From Paraburkholderia fungorum (GTDB taxonomy: Bacteria; Pseudomonadota; Gammaproteobacteria; Burkholderiales; Burkholderiaceae): a stretch of 64,000 nt of DNA. Location: assembly GCF_902833645.1 (NCBI RefSeq), contig NZ_CADFGE010000003.1:434001-498000 (forward strand), given 5' to 3'. The notes under the pieces were generated by a model that ran no database searches, was not told the origin of the DNA, and saw only the letters and a program-made list of their open reading frames with translations. Made by a program: the position numbers and the translations under genes. Within the stretch, counting starts at the first letter, position 1. Each line of letters opens with the position of its first letter. Shown here in pieces: positions 18,007-27,467 of this stretch.

Positions 18007-18030
18007 ATAAGTCTTCACATGACGACTTAT
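18007..18030. promoter_or_regulatory. Candidate TetR operator
   Basis: Arms ATAAGTC and GACTTAT match perfectly over 7 bp; across the full 24 bases each 12-base half matches the other at 10 positions. It lies 29 bases upstream of the TetR start in the divergent promoter region. Confidence 0.65.
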
Positions 18031-18209
18031 GGTTTGGTAGAGTATATCGTCCGGGTACGCGGAAGAGTCTCGCCAGGCACCCGGACGCAGCCATCCATTA
18101 TCTCAGGCTGCCGCGAACCGAGCTCCATCTTTGATTGCCGACGACCGCAAACCGCTCAATCCGAAGCGTTTGAGCGCCTGTCGCACAAACCGGATTCCGT
18201 TTTCCGCCC

Positions 18210-19622
18210 ATGTCTTTGTCAAGCCGCCAGCCAGTCATCATCGCGCTGATCGTCGCCAGTGCCTATTTCATGGAGAATCTGGATGCGACGGTGATCGCGA
18301 CCGCCCTGCCCCACATGGCCGCCACATTCGGCGTCACGTCCGTGAGCCTGAGTATCGGCATGACGGCCTATCTGCTGGCGCTCGCGGTTTTCATTCCAAT
18401 CAGTGGATGGGTGGCGGACCGCTTTGGGCAACGCTCGGTGTTCGGTGGCGCGATCATCGTGTTCACCGGCGCCTCCATACTTTGCGGGCTGAGCAACGGC
18501 CTCGTCGAATTCACCATTGCGCGAATCCTGCAGGGAATCGGCGGCGCGATGATGGTGCCGGTAGGCCGCCTCGCCGTGCTACGCAGCACCGAAAAGCGTC
18601 ACCTGATGCGCTCGATAGCCTACATCACGTGGCCCGGCCTCGCCGCACCGGTGTTAGGTCCGGCGTTGGGCGGCTTTATCTCGACCTATTTCAACTGGCG
18701 CTGGATCTTCCTGCTAAACATACCGATCGGTTTGCTGGGTCTGGTGCTCACCGTCCTGTTCATTCCGAACTACCGCGAACCCACTCGCCGCCCCTTCGAT
18801 GTGTCGGGGTTCGTGCTGAGCGGTATCGCGCTGACTTGCCTGATGTACGGCATGGTCCTGATCGGGCAACTGCATAGCGACTGGCGCATCACGACCGCCG
18901 CGCTGATCTGCGGCTTTGCCGCCGCAATCCTGGCGATACGGCATTTCGGCCGCGCCGACCATCCCCTGATCGATCTTTCGCCCTGGCGAATTCCGACGTT
19001 CCGCGTGACCCTCGACGGCGGCTCGTTGTATGTCGTATCGGTTAGCGTCTCCCCCTTCCTGTTACCGCTGCTGTTCCAGCTCGGCTTCGGGATGAATGCG
19101 TTTGCTGCGGGTTTGCTGGTGCTCGCGTACGCGGCCGGCAATCTGGGCATGAAGACCGTCACCACGCCGATCCTCAAACGCTTTGGCTTTCGCAAGGTCA
19201 TGATCGTCAACGGAATGCTTACCGCCGCGACCATTGCTTTGTGCAGCCTGCTTGCGCCGGACACGTCGCGCGCGCTGATCATGCTGGTGCTGCTGGTTGG
19301 CGGGCTGTGCCGGTCGATGCAATTCACGAGCATCAACACGCTCGCGTTCGCGGACGTCCCACCGGCGCGGATGAGTTCTGCGAGCACATTCTTCAGTATG
19401 GTCCAGCAGATGACCATCGGCCTCGGCATCGCATTTGGCGCGATCGCGCTACACGTTGCGGTCCTGGTTCATGGCAATCACGCACAGCTCTCGCTGGCCG
19501 ATTTCCGCCTGGCCTTCCTGCTAGTGGCTGTGCTGGTGCTGTTCTCGGTCCTCTACTTTATCGGCATAGAACCGGATGCAGGCCGGGAGGTGAGTGGCCA
19601 TAGGCGGGCCGCATCGCGATAG
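18210..19622 (+). CDS. DHA2-type MFS efflux carrier
   Basis: 470 residues with about 14 hydrophobic segments, the EmrB/QacA layout. LDATVIATALPHM in helix 1 (motif D1) and GWVADRFGQR in loop 2-3 are diagnostic. It is a proton-driven drug or metabolite exporter of the inner membrane. No EmrA-like membrane-fusion gene is beside it. The ribosome site is weak. TetR at 17274 with the operator between is the likely control. Confidence 0.9.
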   Translation: MSLSSRQPVIIALIVASAYFMENLDATVIATALPHMAATFGVTSVSLSIGMTAYLLALAVFIPISGWVADRFGQRSVFGGAIIVFTGASILCGLSNGLVEFTIARILQGIGGAMMVPVGRLAVLRSTEKRHLMRSIAYITWPGLAAPVLGPALGGFISTYFNWRWIFLLNIPIGLLGLVLTVLFIPNYREPTRRPFDVSGFVLSGIALTCLMYGMVLIGQLHSDWRITTAALICGFAAAILAIRHFGRADHPLIDLSPWRIPTFRVTLDGGSLYVVSVSVSPFLLPLLFQLGFGMNAFAAGLLVLAYAAGNLGMKTVTTPILKRFGFRKVMIVNGMLTAATIALCSLLAPDTSRALIMLVLLVGGLCRSMQFTSINTLAFADVPPARMSSASTFFSMVQQMTIGLGIAFGAIALHVAVLVHGNHAQLSLADFRLAFLLVAVLVLFSVLYFIGIEPDAGREVSGHRRAASR

Positions 19623-19694
19623 CGCCGAATTGAACCGTGTGATTCCGCATGCCGTGATGGGCATCACCGCCAAAGTTGAACAGAGAGATAGTCC

Positions 19695-21329
19695 GTGCAG
19701 GAAAAAAGCGTTACCCCGCGCCCAGGACGACCGGCCGCCTCGACTGGTGTCTTGCCAGTAGTAGACGCAGCGGTCGCCCGTAGCGCCTCGCAACAGATGT
19801 TGATTCTCGTCGGCATTTGCATCGCCGTGCTCGTGCTGCCGCTGAATTTCGGCGGTGCGGCCGTGTCCGCGCCGTCCATCGGCACCGCCCTGGGAGGCAG
19901 TCCGGTGGCGGTCAACTGGATTCTCAACGCCTTCATGCTGAGCTTCGGCAGCAGTCTGATGGCCTCGGGAGCGCTTGCCGACCTGTTCGGACGAAAGCGT
20001 GTATTCGCCATTGGCGTGGTGCTCTTCGCGTTGACGTCACTTGGGATCGCCGCGGCGCCGACCCTGTTGTGGGTCGATTTTCAGCGCGCGCTACAGGGCA
20101 TTGCCGCCGCGTTTGTGCTGGCCGGTGCGTCGGCAGCACTCGCACAGGAGTTCGACGGACCTGGGCGCGCCCGCGCGTTCAGCATGCTCGGCACCACCTT
20201 CGGTATCGGCTTGGCGCTTGGCCCACTACTCGCCGGGTTTCTCACGGAGACGTTCGGTTGGCGTTCGTTCTTCCTGGTCGATGCCGCCATCGGCTTGGCC
20301 GGATTTGCACTCGGCGTTCCGAAGCTAAGAGAATCGTACGACCCGAGTGCCACGGGTCTCGATTGGCCTGGCGCCGCCAGCTTCACCGCCGCGCTGACAC
20401 TCTTCACGTTCGGGCTGTTGCAAGGCCCGGAAAGCGGCTGGGAGAGTCCTCTCATTATTGGATTGTTCTCAGGCGCCGTAGCGATGTTCATCGCGTTCGT
20501 CCACATCGAAAGGCGTGCTTCCCGGCCCATGCTCGACCTGTCGCTGTTTCGCTATCCGCGCTTCGTGGGTGTGCAGGCGCTCCCGCTAGCGACGGCATTT
20601 TGTTACGTTACGCTGCTTCTGGTCTTGCCTACGCGCTTTATCGGAATTGAAGGACATTCTGCGATCGACGCCGGCTTGATGATGCTCTCGCTATCGGCGC
20701 CGATGCTCTTTGTTCCTATCACGGCGGCACTGCTCACGCGATGGATGTCGGCCGGCGTCATTTCAGCGGCCGGCCTCATCATCGCGGCGCTCGGTATGCT
20801 TTGGTTCAGTGGCATCGCGCCTGACGCGCCATCCGGCAGCCTGCCACTTCCGCTGTTCATCATCGGAGTCGGAGCCGGTCTGCCGTGGGGCCTGATGGAT
20901 GGCTTGTCAGTCAGTGTCGTTCCAAAGGAACGCGCGGGCATGGCAACCGGCATCTTCAGCACGACGCGTGTAGCCGGAGAGGGCATGACGCTCGCAATTG
21001 CCGGCGCGGTGCTGGCGGTCCTCACGCGTCTACGGCTATCCGACGCACTCGCAGCGTTCCCGTCCGTTTCGCGCGAGGCCGCCGCGCAAGCCGCCCAGCG
21101 CGTGGCAACCGGCGATCTCCCTCAGGCCATCGCTCTTCTGCCCGCGCTGGGGCAGCCCGTTCTCGCGCAGGCATACGACAGCGCATTCCGTATCCTGCTT
21201 CACATTCTCGTGGCGATCACACTGGCCTCCGCGCTCGTCGTGCTTGGATTTCTCGGTCGCACGCCATCCGCCACGAGCCCGACCGACGCCGGTCCCGCGC
21301 TTCTGGGCGGCGAAGGGGCGGTTGATTGA
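19695..21329 (+). CDS. MFS efflux carrier, DHA2-like
   Basis: 544 residues from GTG 19695, with AGAGAG upstream. It has about 14 hydrophobic segments and the loop ADLFGRKR. SAPSIGTALGGSPVAVNWILNAF resembles the first helix of drug exporters. It follows another DHA2 carrier by 72 bases in the same direction, so the two may be co-transcribed, both lacking a fusion-protein partner. Substrate unknown. Confidence 0.85.
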   Translation: MQEKSVTPRPGRPAASTGVLPVVDAAVARSASQQMLILVGICIAVLVLPLNFGGAAVSAPSIGTALGGSPVAVNWILNAFMLSFGSSLMASGALADLFGRKRVFAIGVVLFALTSLGIAAAPTLLWVDFQRALQGIAAAFVLAGASAALAQEFDGPGRARAFSMLGTTFGIGLALGPLLAGFLTETFGWRSFFLVDAAIGLAGFALGVPKLRESYDPSATGLDWPGAASFTAALTLFTFGLLQGPESGWESPLIIGLFSGAVAMFIAFVHIERRASRPMLDLSLFRYPRFVGVQALPLATAFCYVTLLLVLPTRFIGIEGHSAIDAGLMMLSLSAPMLFVPITAALLTRWMSAGVISAAGLIIAALGMLWFSGIAPDAPSGSLPLPLFIIGVGAGLPWGLMDGLSVSVVPKERAGMATGIFSTTRVAGEGMTLAIAGAVLAVLTRLRLSDALAAFPSVSREAAAQAAQRVATGDLPQAIALLPALGQPVLAQAYDSAFRILLHILVAITLASALVVLGFLGRTPSATSPTDAGPALLGGEGAVD

Positions 21330-21452
21330 GAACACGTTCGAGGTGAATTGGCGATGCGTCATGCGCCCGCCTCGCGCCCCCGGTCTGTGACGTTTCCTCA
21401 CAAAGTCAATATTTTTCGTGCATTGTCGTACCCTTGGTCAGGGCGCTTAATC

Positions 21453-21466
21453 ATCCTCAAGAGGAT
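21453..21466. promoter_or_regulatory. Inverted repeat ATCCTC-AA-GAGGAT
   Basis: Perfect 6-bp arms, 28 bases before the ATG of the ACS-type carrier. Candidate operator or 5' untranslated hairpin. Confidence 0.3.
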
Positions 21467-21494
21467 TCCGTAACGCGTAAATCTGGAGGAAGCC

Positions 21495-22829
21495 ATGGAT
21501 CTCGGGCCGCGCAAACCTGCGATTTCCGATCGGTTGATGAAGCGGATCGCCTGGCGGCTCGCGCCGCTGATGATCGTGATGTACATCGCGAACCAGCTTG
21601 ACCGCGCGAACATCGGCTATGCGGCGCTGACCATGAACGCCGAACTCCACATGACGACGGCGCAATACGGCTTCGCGGCAAGCCTGTTTTTTCTCGGCTA
21701 TATTCTGTTCGAAGTGCCGAGCAATCTGTGCATGCATCGGTTTGGCGCGCGGCTGTGGATGACGCGCATTCTGCTCAGTTGGGGTCTGCTCTCCTCGCTG
21801 ACGAGCTTCGTCCCTGACTCCCGCTGGCTTTATATCGCCCGCTTCTTTCTCGGCGCGTTCGAAGCCGGCCTGTTTCCGGGCATGGTGTATTACCTCACGC
21901 TGTGGATGCCGGCGCGCAACCGCGTATGGATGATGTCTCTGTTCGTGACAGCAATCCCGCTAACCGGCGTGCTCGGGGCACCGGTGTCCACCTGGCTGAT
22001 GGCACATGCGAATGTGTTCGGCATCACCGGCTGGCGCGCAATGATTCTGCTGGAGGGGGTCCCTGCAATCGTCCTGGCCGGGATCGTCTATTTCCGGCTG
22101 ACGGACGACCCGTCCCGCACGCACTGGCTTTCCGCTGCGGAAAAGAGCGAAATCGCCGCGGCGCTGGCTGCCGAACGGGCCGAGGCGGCGGCCACCACCT
22201 CGCCGTCGAGCGCCTGGAAAGCGCTCGGCAATCCGAAAGTCTGGGCGCTCGGTGTCGTCTACTTCGGCACCAACGCCGGCATCATCGGCCTGCTCTATTT
22301 CCTGCCGCAAGTCGTTAAAACGTTTGAAAGCACTTTCGGGGTGAAGTACAGCCTCGTGGATATCGGACTGATCACAGCGATTCCATTCGGCGTGGCCGTT
22401 GTCGCGACGCTCATCTGGGGCCGCGTCGTGAGTCGCCACCAGGTCGGCGCCTGGCACGTAGCCGGCCCGTTGCTGGTGTGCGCGGCCGCACTCTCGGTAG
22501 CCCTGCTGCTGAAATCTCCCTACCAATCGATCATTGCCCTTTCGATCGGCTCCGCGGCCTGCTTCTGCAGCATTACGACCTTCTGGCAATTGCCGAGTCG
22601 TATCCTCACCGATCGCGCCGCAGCGGCCGGCATCGCGCTAATCACAAGCATCGGGGTATCGTCAGGATTCTTGCTGCCCTATTTCATCGGATGGGTGAAG
22701 GATACGACCGGCACATTTATCCTCGCGTTTGTGGGCATCGCCATGACGATGGTGCTCGCCGCGATCACGGTCACGCTGCTCGAAACGCGTCGGCGAAAAA
22801 TCAGCCGGCCGCAGCTTGCCAGTGAATAA
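21495..22829 (+). CDS. MFS transporter, anion:cation symporter (ACS) type
   Basis: 444 residues. NQLDRANIGYAALTMN in helix 1 and FEVPSNLCMHRFGAR are typical of the phthalate/tartrate permease branch that imports organic anions. GGAGG with a good spacing precedes the ATG. LysR (22910) follows and a class II aldolase (23887) lies convergent, a grouping often seen around aromatic or sugar-acid use. The substrate is not determined. Confidence 0.9.
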   Translation: MDLGPRKPAISDRLMKRIAWRLAPLMIVMYIANQLDRANIGYAALTMNAELHMTTAQYGFAASLFFLGYILFEVPSNLCMHRFGARLWMTRILLSWGLLSSLTSFVPDSRWLYIARFFLGAFEAGLFPGMVYYLTLWMPARNRVWMMSLFVTAIPLTGVLGAPVSTWLMAHANVFGITGWRAMILLEGVPAIVLAGIVYFRLTDDPSRTHWLSAAEKSEIAAALAAERAEAAATTSPSSAWKALGNPKVWALGVVYFGTNAGIIGLLYFLPQVVKTFESTFGVKYSLVDIGLITAIPFGVAVVATLIWGRVVSRHQVGAWHVAGPLLVCAAALSVALLLKSPYQSIIALSIGSAACFCSITTFWQLPSRILTDRAAAAGIALITSIGVSSGFLLPYFIGWVKDTTGTFILAFVGIAMTMVLAAITVTLLETRRRKISRPQLASE

Positions 22830-22909
22830 GCGTGGCCGGCGCCTCGCTGTCCTTAGGACTATCATCGAGGGACCCATTGCCCATTTCCTTTCGCCAGCAA
22901 GGATTCTCG

Positions 22910-23860
22910 ATGCGCCGCGGTGTCCCCAGTCTCAGTGCGCTGCAAGCTTTTGAAGCCGCCGCGCGCCATGAAAGTTTTTCGAAAGCCGCGATCGAGCTGT
23001 CGCAAACGCATGGCGCAGTGTGCAAAAAGGTCAACGAGCTCGAAGCTCATCTGGGCATCGCCCTGTTCGAGCGCGTGCGTCAGCGCCTGGTATTGTCCGC
23101 TGCTGGCGCAGAGTACGCGCGGAGAATTCGGGTTCATCTCGACCAGATTCGCCGGGATACGCTCGAGCTGATGCGCCAGCAAAGCGAAGTGAAGATCCAG
23201 TTGGCCGTCGGCGTCACGTTCGCGTCTCAATGGCTGATTCCGCGCCTGCGTGACTTCTACGAGTCCAACCCGGACCTGCAACTTCATATCATGGGGCGCG
23301 ACCAGCCGACGTTCTTCGACAATTCAAGCTTCGATGCCGCGATCTATTTCGGGCAGAGCTTATGGCCCGCTATGCCCGGACAACCGCTTGTGAGCGACGA
23401 TAAGATTCTGGCTGTCTGTGCGCCCGGGTTGAGCGGCGGGCACGATAGCCTGAGCAGTGAAAAGATCAGTGCGCTGCCCTGGATCCACACCCGCGATCTT
23501 CCGCGCGCGTGGCTTGCATGGTCCGAAAGCGCGTCCACGCAGCTCACCGAACATCGTGCGGCGGACCAGCATTACGACATGTTCATCATGGCAATCAACG
23601 CCGCGATTTCAGGACTGGGCGTGGCCTTGCTTCCGCGCATCCTGATTGAACGGGAGCTGCGCAGCGGTGCACTCGTCCAGGTGCATCCTCATTCGATCCC
23701 GAATCCGGAGACTGTCTACTACTCATTTCCCGAGCAGAAACGTGACTGGGAGCCGCTTAAACGCTTCGATCGATGGCTATGCGCCGCCGTGCGCGACTAT
23801 CGCGAAGGCTGCCGGCTCGACCGAACGGCAGCCTTCGAAGCGACGCTTGCGCCAAACTGA
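22910..23860 (+). CDS. LysR-family regulator (GcvA-like)
   Basis: 316 residues from ATG 22910 with AAGGA seven bases upstream; an earlier in-frame start would add residues with no family match. The N-terminal winged HTH reads PSLSALQAFEAAARHESFSKAA and the C-terminal part is a type-2 periplasmic-binding fold. It lies 80 bases after the ACS carrier on the same strand and probably controls it or the convergent aldolase. Confidence 0.88.
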   Translation: MRRGVPSLSALQAFEAAARHESFSKAAIELSQTHGAVCKKVNELEAHLGIALFERVRQRLVLSAAGAEYARRIRVHLDQIRRDTLELMRQQSEVKIQLAVGVTFASQWLIPRLRDFYESNPDLQLHIMGRDQPTFFDNSSFDAAIYFGQSLWPAMPGQPLVSDDKILAVCAPGLSGGHDSLSSEKISALPWIHTRDLPRAWLAWSESASTQLTEHRAADQHYDMFIMAINAAISGLGVALLPRILIERELRSGALVQVHPHSIPNPETVYYSFPEQKRDWEPLKRFDRWLCAAVRDYREGCRLDRTAAFEATLAPN

Positions 23861-23886
23861 GGCCAGCGGTATGAGCACGTCCGTGT

Positions 23887-24690
23887 TCAAGCGAGTTCGC
23901 GCAGATCAGGGCTGTCGCGCAGGAGTTGCTGGTAGAGCCCCTGGAAGCTGAGCCACGCGACGTAGTCGGACCCCAGTTGCGCGTGCGTGGTCCGCGCGTC
24001 CTCGTCCGATAGCGGCTCAATGGGACCCGCCGCCTCGGCCAGCAACTGCACCTGGCAGCAACGCTCCATTGCAATGAAACGGTACGCCGCGGCGTCGACC
24101 GATGAACCGACAGTCAGCAAGCCATGATTGAGCAGAACGGCGGCGCGCTTGGTGCCCATTGTCTGCGCGATTCGGCGACCCTCTTGAGTGGCGAGCACGA
24201 CCACGTCGCCTCGGAACAGGACATGATCGTCGTAGAAGAGACAGGCTTCCTGATTGAGCGGAGCAAGAAGCCGTGCGCGCGCTGAAAACGCGCGGCCGGA
24301 AGGCGTGTGTGTATGGGCTGCGGCAACGACGTTCGGATTCGCGCCGTGGATGCCGCAGTGAATCGCCGCGGCAGCGGCGTTGACGGGTCCGGTCCCATGA
24401 TAAACGTTGGCATCCTCGTCGATACACACGAGATCGTCGGGGTGGATGGACGAAAAATGCTGTGCGTACGGATTGACCCAGAACCGGTCGTGAAACTCCG
24501 GGTCGCGCACCGTGATATGCCCGGCTATGCCTTCGGCCAGTCCGAATCGCGCAAAGATGCGAAATGCCGCAGCCAGTTTGAGCTTGCGATGTTGCCGTTC
24601 ATCGTCGAGGCTGGCGAATACCGGCGGCTCCGGCAAGCGCCCGCCGATTGGTTTCGGAATGTGCAACTCGCGGACTTCCGCATGGCCCAT
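23887..24690 (-). CDS. Class II aldolase/adducin family protein
   Basis: 267 residues. Zinc ligands are visible in AAHTHTPSG (two His) and LLNHGLL (third His), the fuculose-1-phosphate aldolase/RhaD fold. Strong AAGGAG precedes the ATG. Many family members of this size act as decarboxylases or aldolases on hydroxy-acid intermediates. The neighbouring ACS carrier and LysR suggest an imported organic acid. The exact reaction cannot be assigned. Confidence 0.88.
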   Translation of the reverse strand: MGHAEVRELHIPKPIGGRLPEPPVFASLDDERQHRKLKLAAAFRIFARFGLAEGIAGHITVRDPEFHDRFWVNPYAQHFSSIHPDDLVCIDEDANVYHGTGPVNAAAAAIHCGIHGANPNVVAAAHTHTPSGRAFSARARLLAPLNQEACLFYDDHVLFRGDVVVLATQEGRRIAQTMGTKRAAVLLNHGLLTVGSSVDAAAYRFIAMERCCQVQLLAEAAGPIEPLSDEDARTTHAQLGSDYVAWLSFQGLYQQLLRDSPDLRELA

Positions 24691-25039
24691 GACTTACTCC
24701 TTGGTGCTGGTCTGAGCCTTGATTTTCGTGTGCATAGACGACACCGTCCATCGACGATTTGTCACAAGGTCGCTTCTTGCGCTCACACGCGCCGCCTCGT
24801 GATTCGACCGTGGTGTCCAGATACGCAAGGAAGCGTCCGGCGCCGGGTCATGAAACATGGTGTACATGAAAATTCAATCGCAAGTGTTTCGGTAGTCATG
24901 CGATACTCGTTTTTTGACAAACCGAGCCCAAGTCGGATGCTGTCCGATTAACTGAGGCCTGCTGATTACCCACCAGGTCGACATACACGTCAGCCACATC
25001 AGGCAACCACCAAACACCTCGCGGCCCCACACTTTCCCC
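24691..25039. other. Intergenic region with a duplication scar
   Basis: 349 bases between the aldolase (leftward) and HxlR copy 2 (rightward). Apart from the relic at 24873-24899 and the segment CACTTTCCCC-like shared with copy 1 just before the HxlR ATG, I see no gene. The aldolase promoter must lie here as well. Confidence 0.6.
24873..24899 (-). pseudogene. Relic of an aldo/keto reductase 5' end
   Basis: Nine codons starting at ATG 24899 read MTTETLAIE and match the aldo/keto reductase start at 15305 (MTIETIAIE) at 23 of 27 bases. Similarity stops abruptly after the ninth codon. The fragment faces HxlR copy 2 at 141 bases, nearly the 157 bases seen at the intact locus. It is best explained as the remains of a duplicated divergent pair whose reductase was lost. 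Confidence 0.7.
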
Positions 25040-25474
25040 ATGGAAACACATTGCGACGATGCGCTTTGCGCCGACGAAAACGCGCAAAAGAAAACCGATG
25101 ATCTTGCGCGCGACATCATCGAGCAGATCGCCGATAAGTGGACCATTCTGGTGATCGATGCACTTGGGACTGACGGCGAGATGCGTTTTTCACGCCTGCG
25201 CGAACACATCGGTGGCGTCAGTCAGAAGATGCTCACGAAGACGTTGCGCCAACTCGAGCGCGACGGCCTGGTTTCGCGCCACGTGCATCCGGTGATACCG
25301 CCGCGTGTCGACTATCGGCTGACACCGCTGGGAAGCAGCCTTCTGGACAAAATCTGCGGAATCTGGGATTGGGCGGAAAGTCACATGAGCGAAATGGAAG
25401 CGGCGCGGCTGCAGTTCGATCGCGGAGAAAAGCGGGTAAACACCTCGCGCTCACCCAACGGAGCGACTCTTTAG
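25040..25474 (+). CDS. HxlR-family regulator, copy 2
   Basis: 144 residues, same length as copy 1 at 15463 and about 77% identical by my count; the DNA-binding region is nearly unchanged (SQKMLTKTLRQLERDGLV). Cys5 is kept and a second Cys appears at position 10. The divergent reductase gene is gone, so this regulator is either orphaned, acting on copy 1's operator, or recruited to the aldolase gene. Confidence 0.9.
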   Translation: METHCDDALCADENAQKKTDDLARDIIEQIADKWTILVIDALGTDGEMRFSRLREHIGGVSQKMLTKTLRQLERDGLVSRHVHPVIPPRVDYRLTPLGSSLLDKICGIWDWAESHMSEMEAARLQFDRGEKRVNTSRSPNGATL

Positions 25475-25626
25475 ACCGCGAGGTTGAAACTTGTGAGTTG
25501 TGAAGGCGCGCGGCGCTTTGATGCCGACGCTTTGCTCTTACGGCGCCGCGGCGATCTCGGCCATGATCTCGTTGAGCCGCCCTGCCGAATGCAAAATCTC
25601 GGCCATCGTCGCCCCGGTGTCGCGAT

Positions 25627-26112
25627 TCAGGCTGTGCGCTTGCGTCGTGCCGGCGGGACTGTCCACTCCCCGCCCTCCTCAACGTGTTCCGTCAGCTTGT
25701 CGATGCAGTGAAACAGCACTCGCTTTTCCTCCGTTGACAGAACGGACATGAGCTGCTCGTCGAACATTTTGCCGATCCGATCGCACTTGCTGACGATCGT
25801 CTTGCCCTTCCTGGTCAAGTTCAGGTTGATGACGCGTGCATCCGTCGTGCCGGTAGAACGCGTCAGTAAGCCACGGTTGGCTAGCGTGGTCACCAGCTTT
25901 GAAACCAGCGTCTTCTCAAGATATGTCAGCTCGATGAGCGGACCGAGAGAGATACCCGGCTGCATACCGACGAAGCGCAGCACGCGCAAATCGCGCAGGG
26001 TGACATCGCATTCGGCTTCGTAAAGGCCAGACGCCACGCCCTTGGCCAACTCACTGAGTACGTCGAGGCGAAAATTCAGATGCTCCAGTCTTGGATACGG
26101 CGCCTTCGACAT
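25627..26112 (-). CDS. MarR-family regulator
   Basis: 161 residues with the winged helix around GPLIELTYLEKTLVSKLVTTLANRGLLTRSTGTTDAR. AGGAG precedes the ATG by about 7 bases. It is divergent from the ABC-amidase operon that starts at 26691 and is the probable local regulator. MarR proteins often respond to aromatic or amide ligands. Confidence 0.9.
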   Translation of the reverse strand: MSKAPYPRLEHLNFRLDVLSELAKGVASGLYEAECDVTLRDLRVLRFVGMQPGISLGPLIELTYLEKTLVSKLVTTLANRGLLTRSTGTTDARVINLNLTRKGKTIVSKCDRIGKMFDEQLMSVLSTEEKRVLFHCIDKLTEHVEEGGEWTVPPARRKRTA

Positions 26113-26690
26113 GCTGTTCTCCTATTCCCATACTCTGATTTAGCTGCACACCACAACTTTTGAATTTTACGCGTTTCCCGCACGGAACTTATCACCGTAT
26201 GGCAACATCGCCAGATGTCCTCTGCCCGCGGCATGAATCTTCTGATGTAGCCACGTTGGTACGACACATCAACTTTTAGCCGATTCTCGCACCGACTCAA
26301 AATCCCAAGTTCCTTTCAACGGCCCTTCGCCGACGACCATGGCGTTTAGCCCTGATGTAGTGCGTGGCCGATTTCGTTGTGCCCGCTGCACCTTCCTTGC
26401 GCGCATCCGCACTCTTTCCGACCATGGTAGTGGGTTCACGTCGGCTTGAAAATACCCGATTCGCGCTTGCATACAGGGTTTTCGATCGATGGCATGCTTT
26501 ATGCAATTCCAATCAATGTGAATATTTCAATTGTTGCGATTTGCATCTATATGTCGTCGGCAACCGACGAATCCAGCAACAAAACTCCCCGGTCGAGTCC
26601 TTCCAGATCGTCGACAAACCGTGTGCCCACTCTGCCCTGAGCGGTCACGCAAACCAAGAGAAGTGATTCAGGTTCAGCACGAGGATCAGC
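26113..26690. other. Long divergent intergenic region
   Basis: 578 bases between MarR and the ABC operon. AT-rich between 26440 and 26560 and carrying one perfect inverted repeat at 26554. Small open frames lack family features and good ribosome sites. Probably a control region, possibly with decayed sequence in its middle. Confidence 0.55.
26554..26570. promoter_or_regulatory. Inverted repeat TCGTCGG-CAA-CCGACGA
   Basis: Perfect 7-bp arms around a 3-base centre, 120 bases upstream of the ATPase start. Size and place suit a MarR-type dimer site. Confidence 0.45.
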
Positions 26691-27467
26691 ATGTCAGTTC
26701 AATTAGCGTTGCGAAACATTCGAAAATCCTTCTCCGGCAAACATGGATCGGTCGATGTGCTGGGTGGCTTGTCGTTCGACATCAACGAACGGGATTTCGT
26801 CAGCATCATCGGCCCGTCGGGCTGCGGCAAGACGACCGTGTTCAACGTGATCGCCGGCCTCCTGGAACCCGACAGCGGCGAGATCGTCTATCGAGGGCAA
26901 GCGGTGACCGGCTTGCGCGGCAAAGTCGGCTACATGATGCAGCGTGACCTGCTGTTGCCGTGGCGCACCGTATTGCAGAACGTCCTGATCGGTCCCGAGT
27001 TGTCCCGCATGCCGGCTGCGCAAGCGCGCGAAACGGCAATGGAATACCTGAACACCTACGGCCTCGCGGGTTTCGAAAATGCCTATCCGCGCATGCTGTC
27101 CGGTGGCATGCGCCAGCGCGTCGCGCTGATCCGCACCTTGATCAATGATCCCGACATCATCCTGCTCGATGAGCCGTTTTCGGCGCTCGACTATCAGACC
27201 CGGCTGTATCTGGAAGGCGTGCTGATGGAAGCGGTCGAGACGTTCCACAAGACGGTCGTACTGGTCACGCACGACATCGACGAAGCAGTCGCGCTATCGA
27301 AGCGTGTGGTGGTACTGGGCGGACGGCCTTCGCAAGTCAAGAAGGTCTATGACATCGAGATCGGCGCGCGCACGCCGATCGGTGCGCGCAGCGATCCGAA
27401 CTTTTCTGGTTACTTTCACGCGCTGTGCGCGGAACTCGATATCCAGACCGAGGTGAAGGCAGCATGA
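26691..27467 (+). CDS. ABC importer ATPase (TauB/SsuB-like)
   Basis: 258 residues. Walker A GPSGCGKT, signature LSGGMRQR, Walker B IILLDEP and the H-loop VTHDIDEA are all present; the pattern and the binding protein class match nitrate/taurine/alkanesulfonate-type importers. GAGGA lies upstream of the ATG. It overlaps the permease gene by ATGA. Confidence 0.93.
   Translation: MSVQLALRNIRKSFSGKHGSVDVLGGLSFDINERDFVSIIGPSGCGKTTVFNVIAGLLEPDSGEIVYRGQAVTGLRGKVGYMMQRDLLLPWRTVLQNVLIGPELSRMPAAQARETAMEYLNTYGLAGFENAYPRMLSGGMRQRVALIRTLINDPDIILLDEPFSALDYQTRLYLEGVLMEAVETFHKTVVLVTHDIDEAVALSKRVVVLGGRPSQVKKVYDIEIGARTPIGARSDPNFSGYFHALCAELDIQTEVKAA

Noticed and set aside
26269..26666. Small open frames between MarR and the ABC operon
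   Set aside because: No Shine-Dalgarno, no family features, and an AT-rich promoter-like composition.
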